A DNA stretch of 64,000 nucleotides from Cyclospora cayetanensis (lineage: Eukaryota; Apicomplexa; Conoidasida; Eucoccidiorida; Eimeriidae): contig NW_020312135.1 in NCBI RefSeq assembly GCF_002999335.1, positions 1 to 64,000 of the forward strand, read 5' to 3'. Shown one piece after another: positions 13,630-23,708 of the stretch. The notes beneath the pieces are model-generated. The model worked only from the letters and a program-made list of their open reading frames with translations. It had not been told where the DNA came from and did not search any database. The position numbers and the translations under genes are program-made. How positions within the stretch are numbered: the stretch's first letter is position 1; each line of letters starts with the position of its first letter.

Positions 13630-16600
13630 TTAGGCAAATATCAGCTCTGTTTCCGGCAGCCATTCCAAAAAAGGCTCGAGCGTGAACTCAACCGTAGACA
13701 CTGCAACACAAGAAATATTTACTCACATTTACAGAGGGACCTAGCCACGCAGCACCGAGGTGATGGGCGCTCTAAAGTGTCTCGTGAACCAAAGTCCTAC
13801 CTTCCAAAAACCCAACTCCTTAAGTCATCTTAGACAAAGCTTTCTAATATCTGCGGCCTTATTGCATGCCTTTCTGTGATTCGCGAAGCAACGAAGAAGT
13901 GCCAGCACCAAATGAACAGAACCTGCACTAATCCGTTCACCTGTAGCCCATGAGCAAAGGCAAGGCATCACTGCATATACACTCACCCGGAACAGCCAAC
14001 CCGAAGTTGCGCAGGCAGTCCACATGGAGTGTCCCCATGTGCCCAAGGGTCAAACGCGCTGTTTCCTTGCCCTCCTCGTTAGTTGGCATGCCAGGAAGGC
14101 GGCATACGGAGATTTCCACTTGGCGTCCTGGCAAAAACGTCGGGACTGTGGCAGCCGCACAAACACCTAGCAACGATGTTACGCTGGCAGAAGAACGAGT
14201 CAGAGAAATCAAGGGAGAGAAAGAGAGAGAAAACGAATGGACAGGTGCTCAGGCGAAACTCTTTCCGATTGAAAGAGATAAATGGTCAGAGCTTTCACAC
14301 AGAGCAGTAAAGCAATAAAAGGACCATCTTTCCTTGTTGCGTTCCCTTTGCTCGCCTCGCTAACCGTGCCTGTCCCGATTCTGATACGCTAAGGAGGCAT
14401 TCTGATATATTTTTCATGCTACCGCTCTGCTGCCTCAGTCTCGTGCACTCAGCCTGTATAGGTGCCTCGGTCGCTGTCCTCACGTAGCGCTCGATCACGC
14501 GGTGTTCGACAAAGCCTCACGGTTGGTAGTCCTGAGGGAAAATATTCTCATTTTCTCCGAGTTCTTCAGGGCGTCCCTCTGCTCCTCGCGTCCTGCTGCC
14601 ACTGCATTCTTTCTCTCAGCAACTTCATAGTCCCCAATTAAACCCAGCGCCTCAAGGGCGGCGTCTACCAAGCCGTGCACCTCCTAAACGCGACACTCAC
14701 ACCGAACCGTCAGCATCCGAACCTCCGCGAAGCTAGAAGGCTCAGTAGTCCTGGCCCCGATGTAAGCATGCACCACCAGCGCAGCAGCTGCGTCAGCAGC
14801 GAAATGGCATGCATAGCGGCAGCAAGGCTTTAGAAAGGGCGCTTGCCACCAGGGGTTCATGGTTTGAGTTCTTTATTTTTGCATGATCTCACCTCAAGAC
14901 CACTGCCATGCTCATCAGCGAAAGCAGCACAGCAGTAAAGAAGATTACGACTCCCTGTCTCTGTCCTGTCATCCCTAATCACGACGTCTCCGACCTGAAA
15001 CAGAGCCCATAGTCAGAATTTTCCCCAGTTACCTCTACCTTAGAGAGCTAGCTACTTTACAACTGTACATGTGTTATGACTGTCCAGTGGCAGTCAAGAT
15101 GGTCCACTCAGTTAAAGAGCTGCGGCCACGAGGCCAAACGACTTGACAGCCAGACGACTACAAGACTGTCAGGAGGCTAGTAACTAGGCAAAGAAACCTC
15201 GCGTGAGCGCTGACCTCAAAAAGCCGAATGGGCATCTCTCGACGTCCGACATTGTTGGCGAGAGACTTGAGCAGACCAGATATCAGCTGAGTACGGGTCT
15301 CTGTCAGCTCACGAGTCTTGGCGTTCGATAGGAGCACAGGCATCCCCAACCATTGGTGCTGCATCACACGCCAGCGGCTAGACCCCAAACCTTCATGCTC
15401 GAGGCCGAATACTCAACCGCCTTGTTCTGTACGTCTTGTAGTGATTGGTACTGCCAAAGGCTCTGGCAAGTGTGTATGCCTGCCACTGTCAATTCTGTTG
15501 TAGGTACAGCGGCGCAAAATCAACTGACCTCCAGCGGGTCGTAGTTCGTGGTTGGCTCGAAGTGGGGGTGCAAAGGCTTCCTGATGGCCTGTGCGTTATC
15601 TTCTGCACTGCAGAGTGCAAAGGTGAGGCACTCCGTGAATCCTAAAGACGTCAACAGCGTGCGGAGACTTTGCGTCAGCAAAGAGCGACGATTCGCAGGC
15701 AATTTGGGTGCAGGCGTCACCGGGAGACGGTCAAAGCCGATCCCTATGGCCACGTCCTCGGCAATGTCGCACGGATGCATCACATCTGAATGCAGCATAT
15801 CACGAGGCACAACCTAGACACCCTAGATGGAAGAAAAAAAGGAGACGAAGGTATGCCTCAATCCAGCAAGACCGCGATTCCTCTGCTGAACCCCCACCAA
15901 AATAGGTACGGCGCTTATAGCCTAATCTCAGGCCTCACCCATTCGCGTGGGCGGCACTGAAACGAGGATGCTGTTTTGCGGATCGCTAGGATCAGGCTTG
16001 GCGGGAAGCATCAAGCGGCACAGCTTCTGCGCAGCCTCTGCAGCCGGCAGGTCCTTCAGGCCGCAAATTTGTCGCACTGTAGCCATATCGACAGAGACCT
16101 TGCGCCTTAGGAACGCAGCCACAACTCGCATGCCATAGTATTTACGTTTGAAATCTACACACTGGTTTGTCTGCGAGATTCGCAAGATTCCAAGACCCCT
16201 CAGTGGGGCATTCCCAAAAGTCTCTCTCGTGTGTAAAAAGCCGCCTATCTAGCTTCGAAACGTACGATTCTATAGACGGCGTAATGGTTTCTCTACCCTC
16301 CTCCTCGTAGATGACCCTAACGGGTTCAATGGCAAACGGCTCTTCGCAATATTCTGCGAGCATTGCAGCGACGGTTACTAGAGCCATCTCGCCCTTCCTC
16401 GCATCCACCTGCAAAAAGAACAAACACGGGTGCCCGCCGGAGAGCCAGCAGCAACAGGACTGCTTGCGGTGCTGCTTATGCTGCTGCATCCGTGATATTG
16501 GATGCCTGCAAACCTGCAAACCCTACTTGCGCATCCCTCTTGCACTTGACCTGCCGGCTGCCACACCCTCTGCAACTCAGTTGCAGGGGGCTGCAAGTGC

Positions 16601-18994
16601 GATTAAACTCAGCTGCCCTTGTCTCCGTGTTCCTCCCGCCGGCTCGCTCCCCTTTCCCACCCCCAGCCTGCAGCCCTAGGTACTCTGCTCTTATGCATCC
16701 ACGGTTAACGTACCGAGGTGCAATCTATGAAGATGTCTCTGGAGGCCTCCGTGAGGCGGCAAAAATCGGAGTTGATCAAAGGAGGCATCGAGAGCACATT
16801 GCCCTTTGCATCCCTTAGTAGGTACAGTCGCGGCTGTCCCTCCAGCATGTGCAGGTATTGCTATCAAGGCGAAGAAACGCAATCACGGAATGGATGGGCA
16901 TACTACACGGTGCATACAACCAGGCATCGTACGACACAGATGAGGCATAGCCCGCGGCAAAGAGCGAGGGGAAACAGTGGCGAGCGCGGAGAGTGTACTG
17001 CGATAGAAAGAGGAGGAAAAGCTCCGCGCGGATAAGGAGGGAAGCAGACAAGAAGGAAATGCAAGCCGATGTGGAAGTAGTCGCTGAGATTTGCCAGACA
17101 TGGCGAGAATAGACCAATAGATGTAGCCACAAGCCTGTATACTACCAAGCATGGGGCAACGATTATTTATGCAAAGTAGCTTCATATTCGCCATATGTGC
17201 ACAAAAAGAGAATCAGCTCTTCCTTGAGCGACGCCTTAGGCAAATGAAAAATGCACGCGAGAGAGAAGCCAGGGCCAGGGACTGCAAGGCTACCTTGAGT
17301 TGAGTGTGGTTGCTGAAATGGGCAAGGATTTCCGGGCCTGTCATTGGGGGAAGCGCTCCACAGCCTAGCGGCTGGAAGCAGACTTCCTGGGGAGGCAGCG
17401 CCTCATAGGTGAAGGGAGGCTCCAGCATGGACAAGTCGTATGTCCCGATCGATGCCAACGCTCGACGCCTGAACATAATAGACTCCAATTCCAAAGCCGT
17501 AAATTATGGGGGCCTTAAAGGGAGGCTGTCTCCGTCTGTGCGTCATAGCCTAGACTCTTGTATTCCTCGTATAAACCCCACACTACGCGCTACACAGCAA
17601 ACCGTCAAACTGTAGACCCCAGAGCCGTAAGGCGCAGCCCTGAGGCTTCCGCTTTGAGATTTCAATGGCCTCAAGCCATACCTGCACAGCGTGTGGTGGA
17701 GCTTATCTTGCAGCTCAATGCACGACTGCAGACGCCGCTGGTTTAGTCTGACGCCCCGTAGCACTGCGCAGGCGATGAAGGGCCGAGGCCCCTGAGCCTG
17801 AGGAAATGGCACACCATGGTGGGGGAGGAAGAACCCGCTGTAACGCTCTTGAGCTACTTGGAAGCAGCAGAAAACCCCTGTAGAAATGCGCACGCTAGGG
17901 CTCTTTTAGCGCCACATGCTGTTTGTGAGGCGTCACCCCTGTGCACCGGAGGCAGCGACTTCGCAGCAACCCCACTCACTGATGCCTTGACGCGCATTGA
18001 TATCCGAGGCACTCCCGAGTGGCGGAGTTGGGGGGTAACCTCGAGAGGGGATTGCGAAAGGAAAACCTTCAGGGCCCTCCCGAGGCCCTCAACGCACAGC
18101 AAGTCATAGCTGCAGCAATGTGGCAGGCACAAACGACGGGACAGAAGCACACGATTCGGCGAGACGGCGCAGCACACGTAGTGGCTAAAAGGTCGAGGCA
18201 CGAGGCAGGCAGCTGGCGAGAAGCAAGGAGAGCCCGAACGGGAGCGAAGGTCCGAGTGACTGCACGAAAGAGGGGGCTAGAAAGCGAGAGGCACAAAAAG
18301 CGCTCGTGTGTAACGCAGAGCAGCCCTGAAAGCGGGTGGCACAAGGCCCCTCTTGTGCAGCGAAATAATGAGGAGTAAGTGCAGCTACTATGCGGCCAGA
18401 GAGCTGCGGCGATAGGGTCTCCTCAACGACTAGGGAGCCTCCCTCCTAAAGGGCCCTTCTGGAAAGGCCTGTACGCCAGGACGGATGAAACTTGGTCGCA
18501 TGCCACATGCATGCGAGAGGGAGACGCTGCAGAGGTTGCCTACTGCAGTGTGCCTCTGTAGGAGAGGTCTTTGCCCATAGGGCCTTAAGCACTTCTTACC
18601 GGTTTGCTGGAACGTCGATCTTCAGCACCTTTTGGCCGTCCTGCTCGGTGACCTCGTCTAGCTCGACGCCGAAGGAGAAGCACAGAGCGTCCAGCTCATC
18701 TTCAGCTGCACCGCAAAGCCGAGAAAGCGCTTTTGACGCCCCTCCTCGCTACAGGGAACCTCCATCGACCCCTCCCCCGCAACCTTCCCCCTCGTCGCAT
18801 TGCCTAACGTCCCCGTGGCCCCCCTCTTCCTTAGAGGGCGCGAAGAAACCCCTGCAGCACAAGAAGTTGCAGCAGCTGCGAATTACAGCGGCGGCACCGT
18901 CGGCATTTCGCAGGACAAAATCAACTCCCGGCTCACTGTAAATCCTGCTGAGGCGCTCGTAGAGCTCTTCAGCGACAATGGGAACCGTCGGCAT
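13630..18994 (-). CDS. FARSB: Phenylalanyl-tRNA synthetase beta subunit, cytosolic type
   Basis: Beta chain of the alpha2-beta2 enzyme that charges tRNA-Phe. Fourteen exons, 5' to 3': 18937-18994, 18600-18705, 17980-18109, 17682-17797, 17294-17468, 16714-16860, 16262-16408, 15939-16170, 15529-15785, 15215-15358, 14893-14994, 14521-14683, 13987-14145, 13630-13700. All phases agree and give 668 residues, somewhat longer than the roughly 590 of the human chain. Family blocks seen in order: MPTVPIVAEELYERL; ALCFSFGVELDEV; KIDVPANRYDLLCVEGL; ELQDKLHHTLCRRRALASIG; VLSMPPLINSD; VSVPPTRMDVMHPCDIAEDV; FTECLTFALCSAEDN; VLLSNAKTRELTETRT; MPIRLFEVGDVVIRD; PTFLPGRQVEI; and a short last exon STVEFTLEPF. 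The intron 16171-16261 (91 bases, weak donor gtttcg) is the least certain junction; the fourth exon could start 6 bases further in. Nearly free of amino-acid repeats. Confidence 0.93.
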
Positions 18995-19717
18995 CCCAGC
19001 GGAGATAGGAGAACACCGCGGAACTCGTCAAGACGCAAACAGCAAAAGACTGGCCGACGCAATGCGACCACAAACACAGATGCCAGACACACAATGATGA
19101 GGCTCTAGGCACGCAAATCGAGGCCACGGCGAGGGGGGTGCGCAAGTTCTAGGCCCTATGCGGTTGGCTTGGGCGCAGGCGTCCACAGAAAAAGGCGAAA
19201 ATACCTCTGAAACCCAGAAAACGGACACCTTCAATTCCAGGGAGCTCTTGGCAATCAAGCAAAGACAACGGAGCGCATGCACTATGTGCCAGCCGCAGCA
19301 ACCGCGCGAGCCCCAGACGTGCGAAGGGGTCAGCACCTGAACTTGACGCTGTGCAGTTTTATGCCTTCTAGCCATTATCCATCTATAAGAGGAGGGACTT
19401 CCCCTTCAATTGCAGTTGCGACAGCGCTATCTCCGTCTGCAGTGCTCCTCGGCGCTCCCTGTGGGGCCAACTGGTGGCCTGGCCCGCACGAAATCGCTGC
19501 CTTTCGCTGTATTTTTTTGCGACATTGCCAGTACTTGTATAAGCAAAAAAGACAAGGAGCATCGCTCCGTGTCACTGAACAGTCTTCCAACCAACCAAGC
19601 GCCGAGATAGGAGGCCCCTTCGAGGGGCCCCTCTCCTACGGGGGCCCCTGCAGCTCTCGAGCCGCCTTTGGGCCCCCCCTTCCTCTCTGCTGACTACAAA
19701 TCAGCTCACAAGGCTCA
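18995..19717. promoter_or_regulatory. Divergent intergenic region, PheRS beta / Rrp46-like
   Basis: 723 bases between two outward-facing start codons, so promoters of both genes should lie here. The right-hand part, next to the plus-strand gene, is dense in GGGGCCCC-type palindromes (about 19614-19680). No TATA-like or initiator element stands out that I would defend. Confidence 0.5.
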
Positions 19718-20854
19718 ATGGATCTAAGCATAAGCACAGAGGTCCCCCAGGGGCCCCAGGGGGCCCCTGGGGGCACCTCGGAGGAAAAGACCTTCTTCGG
19801 GCTCCCGACAGATCTTAGGCCTGATGGCCGCCTCAGTGCCACAGCTCTGAGACCCTTCAAGGTAGAACTGGGGCCCTTGAGGGGGCCCCACGGCAGTGCC
19901 AGATGCACGCACGTAAGCCGTGTAGGATGGGTGCCCCTGCTTTGAACGGAGCAATAGCGGCAGCAATGGCATCGACTGCTGGAACTTCATGGATGTTATC
20001 CGCATGTGAATCTGTGCTTTGTCTCTTAGGGCCTTACTGTTGCACTGGCTACGGTAGTGGGGCCCCTGGACGCAAGAGGGGCCCCCCACACTCATGCGGG
20101 GATCTCAGTCTCTGTGAAGCCTCTGAGCCAGCCCCCTACGGGGCCCCGCATGGCTGCTGCTGCCGCTGCTGCGCGGGCTGCAGCAGCGGTGGGAGAGAGC
20201 CCGAATTCGCAGCGGGAAGCAGCAGCGGCCGCTTACGCCAAAGGGGACACAGGGGGCCCCCAGGGGCCCTCGGCAATGGTAAGGAAGGCCTTGGACTGGA
20301 GTAGATGTATGGAATTCCGCCTGCAGCAGCTTCTGCAGGATGCCATCTGCACAAGCCAGTTTCCCCGATGCGTCATACAGGTCGTCGTGCTGCTGCAGCA
20401 GGACGATGGGGGCAGAGAGGCTTGTTGTTGCAACGCCACCTTCGCTGCAGTAATACACGCAGGGCTTCCCCTCCGCTGGCGTTGCTGGGCTTTGTCATAT
20501 GCGTCCCCTTCTTGTTTCTCTGAGGGAGGCCCAAAGGCCGCAGAAGGAGACGTATATCTTGATCCGACACGAGAAGAAGAAGCTGTAGCAGCAAAGGTGG
20601 AATGCGTTGCAACGGACCCAACCACCGGGTACTTGGTTGGGGCCTTTTCATGTATGCGGCTGGAAGGGTCAGACCAGAGCCTTGGGGGCGTGCCCGAGGC
20701 TCTAGACGCTACAGGCGTTCAAGGGGCCCCCCACGCGGCTTTGGGTGGCCTTGCAGTTGCTGCAGCAAGGGCAATCGACGAGAGAGTACGGCTTGGGATG
20801 CAGCAGCACCTGCAGCTGCTCACTGTAGCATGGCCCACTCTATCAGACAGTTGA
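19718..20854 (+). CDS. RRP46: RNase PH-fold exosome subunit, Rrp46-like
   Basis: Predicted ring subunit of the RNA exosome (3' RNA processing and decay). Exons 19718-19912 and 20030-20854, phase 0, 339 residues. Exon 1 has the fold's opening strands LRPDGR, LRPFKVELGPLRGPHGSARC; exon 2 continues with LATVVGPLDARG. The region after residue about 155 (RCVIQVVVLLQQ, CCCNATFAAVIHAGLPLR, then LDPTREEE) resembles eukaryotic Rrp46/EXOSC5, especially the Leu-Asp-Pro-Thr. Rrp41 is the main alternative. The protein is about 100 residues longer than human EXOSC5 because of Ala-rich insertions (near residues 106-130) and Gly/Pro-rich tracts encoded by GGGGCCCC runs. The ATG is the first in frame and is followed by a low-complexity leader before the fold begins. 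Confidence 0.8.
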
Positions 20855-22133
20855 GAAGTTCACCTGCCTTCTCCTCATTAGGGGCTTTGTTTCGACCCAG
20901 TTTGTTAGAGCTTTAGGGGAGGGAGGCCCTCCTTGTACTTTTGCAGGCCGTCGGGTCCGCATAGGTCCTTGGCTAGCTTAAGGGACCCCTCAGTGGCTAC
21001 GCTTTCTTTAAACGCAATCCTCATGAAGACGACGTTCTGCAGCGCCTGTACACACCACTATATCTATTGCCTAGCCCTCCTCCACCCACCAAATATGTAG
21101 AGCTGCCTCCTGAGCTTGCCCCACTCTACGTGTTGACACTTCTGGCTTGTCCTTTTCCTTCTATCTCTGTCTCCCGCGCGTGGCTAGCTAAGCATACCAT
21201 CATTTTGCTGACTGTTTATTTCCCTACGTCCCAACTTGCCAGTTTTCCCAACTGTTCGAGACGCGTCCGTCTGGCTCAGTCTTAGCCAGTTTCCTTGGCA
21301 TTCGGAGGCAGGTGGGTAAGGGGACAAGGGCGAGCCCCGCATATTTGCGCATCAATAGAGCCACCCCTAAGCAGCGTCCCCACAACCAAGCGCTTCGGTG
21401 CACTGAAAAGAAGGCCCCCCTACCCAACTCCCTGCTGTGCAAGACACTTGAGAAGCACGTACGGAGGAGAGACGCCGACGCTGCATTATATGTAGAGCCT
21501 CCGGGGACCTTAGATCCATTTGGATCCGCCCCCCTGCTGCCTAGGGTTTCCTTGTCTCATGAGAAACCCTTTCACAAGACTCCCTATCCATGCTTTACAG
21601 CATCTACAGGAATCCTTCCCATGCTGCTCTACTGGGGGGCAAGACTTTGCCGCACTCCACTCAAATTGCTAAGGGCCCAAGCGCAACTCCTTAACCCCAT
21701 ACATAGTGATGTGGGGGGGCCCCTAACTGCGACTAACAGAACGGCTCCTCGCCTTTCTCTCCTGCCTCTCAGGGGAAGGCGACCTAACGCCACAGCAACA
21801 ACAACGGCAACGCTGCAGCACTACTGTCGGGGAGTGCACGTGCAGCCGCAATCGTACCAAGACACCAGAAACTCAGCAGCAGTACACCCTCGCACTTCTT
21901 CAAAGTGCGTCCGCCTCTGTAGTGCTCCTCAGAAGGCTCTCTAAGAGCCATGTGACCTCGTAAGACCCTTTGCTAGACAGGAGGGGCAACAATAGCATCA
22001 AGCTCCTCACCTCCTCGGGCTTCGGCTATGACTGCGGCCACGCCGCTCTGCAAAGAGATACCGACGCAACAAACCCTAAAACGCTCAACACCTGAAAGGT
22101 GTCCTTACAGCGAGCTAACTAAAGAGCGGCGTG
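20855..22133. other. Convergent intergenic region
   Basis: Lies between the stop of the Rrp46-like gene and the tentative stop of the RRM gene. A plus-strand open frame at 21312-21944 (210 codons) has no recognisable domain, an irregular composition and no family resemblance, so I do not call it a gene. Further 3' exons of the RRM gene could lie here if my last exon is wrong. Confidence 0.5.
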
Positions 22134-22956
22134 TCAGCACCAGGCCTCACTTCTGTCGACTTCTCCGGGTGCGCTTGCCTCGGCTTGCTTCTGCTCCTTC
22201 CGCGCTGCAACAGCACTCACGGAGACCATTTGCAACTCTCAGATAGTCCACCCGCTGTGAGCAGTACGCAGCGCTGCGGCTAGAAAGGATATGCATAAGC
22301 TTAAGGAGGCGTCCAGCGCATAGGCCAGAGGACCGTGCTGCTGCCGAATACTGAAGTTTGCCTTTCCAGCATATTTTTGAGAGCTTCCTCCTATCTGATT
22401 TGCCACTAGACTCTAGACTTTACCCTGGTGGCGCTCATGCGTCTTCGACGATAGCTCAACCCTCAGAGTCTTCCCATCCAAAACCCCCTGCAGCCATACA
22501 CCGTTACCAATAAGCGTCGAGCTGTCAGAACTTCCTGGAAACTGATCCGTCGGTGTAAGACACTACGGGGTGCTCGAAAAGTGCCTTTGCGTGCTGGGGA
22601 ATGCGCGCATTGTGCTGCTTTGGCCCTAGCGACAAAAGCGTAATGGACCGTGCGCAGGGAGAGGAACACAACATGGCCGCCTTATTCTAGACTTTGCAAT
22701 GAAGCCCCTTAGGTGACGCCATGTTTAGGACGGAGACTTAACGTACCCCATGGAGGTATCGGACTGCATTTTCGGCCTCTCTTTGTGAGTCAAACTCTAC
22801 GTAGGCATAGCCCTTGGGAATTCCAGCCTTCTTGTCCAAAGCAATTTCACAGGAGCGAATAACGCCATACAGGCCAAAGACTTCCCGCAGGTGGCTCTCC
22901 TTCACATTCCGAGACAGGGACGACACGTTTAGCGTGCACGAGCGATCGCGGCGCAT
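22134..22956 (-). CDS. Small RRM RNA-binding protein, RNPS1-like
   Basis: One RNA recognition motif. Exon 1 (22747-22956) encodes MRRDRSCTLNVSSLSRNV, a helix REVFGLYGVIRSCEIALDKK, and the RNP1-like strand KGYAYVEFDSQREAENAVRYLHG. Exon 2 (22424-22487) supplies the last strand, GVLDGKTLRVELS. A tentative exon 3 (22134-22204) adds a Lys/Glu/Gln-rich tail and a stop; phases 0 and 1 agree and give 114 residues. The motif is closest to RNPS1/SR-type splicing and exon-junction proteins, which act in the nucleus on pre-mRNA, but the Ser/Arg domain of animal RNPS1 is absent or lies in exons I missed. The frame is open upstream of the ATG for about 70 codons without another ATG, so a spliced N-terminal extension is possible. 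Faces METTL14 head-to-head. Confidence 0.7.
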
Positions 22957-23708
22957 CCTCGAAAACTCTGCAAAGTACTCGATCCGCTTAGGACGTTGCG
23001 TTTCAACGCAAGAACCTGGGCTTAGCCTTTCGGAATCGCGGAGCGCAGGGATCGGGGAGGACGACCAGATGGGGCCTACAGTGTATGGAGGAAGTATTGC
23101 GGGCCTTGAGCGATCGCATATAATGAGCGGATGGCGAAAGAGTTTGCCGCAACAAGTGCAGAGACTATCGGCGTGGTTTTAAGGCGACTTGGAGCCGTTC
23201 TACAAGACCCAGGCGGGAAAAGTAACGCGCTGAAGAGGTCAGCGCTAAGGGGGAAGCACAAGCATGGAGGCCTAAATTGAATGTCCTTTCTGCATCTAAT
23301 TTTGAAGCCGGGTGTTTGTTTATGGGTCGAACGTTCTGAGGTGTCTAGCAACAATACAAGCATGCAGGGGGGCCCCATGCCATGCCCTAAGCCCCGGTTG
23401 CCCTGTCGTTCGTGCTATCTTGTTTAGGCACTCTTGATTCATATTTATTGTTCTTTTTTGCTGATATCTCGCATGTTCCCCAGGGGCCCCCTGAAGCAAG
23501 TCCAAAAAGGGGGCCCCTCAAAGCCGCCCACCCCGACTTCTCCTTGCAGGGAAAACTTCAGCACCTCCGGAGCTTCTACCCCAACCCTCGAACCTCTACG
23601 CCAGACCCCGAATTGCACAGCCGCAGTCAGCAGCCTCCCTTTCTGGACTTGGCCACCTCCTAGGGGATCGGAGGGCTGGGAATGTAGGGTTTGGTGTTCA
23701 GGCTATCC
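22957..23708. promoter_or_regulatory. Divergent intergenic region, RRM protein / METTL14
   Basis: 752 bases between two outward-facing start codons; presumed to hold both promoters and 5' UTRs. Contains GGGGCCCC-type palindromes near 23370, 23483 and 23510. No individual element can be assigned. Confidence 0.5.

Noticed and set aside
21312..21944. 210-codon plus-strand open frame
   Set aside because: Long enough to consider, but the composition is erratic, no domain or signal is visible, and there are no neighbouring exons; kept only as a remark in the intergenic entry.
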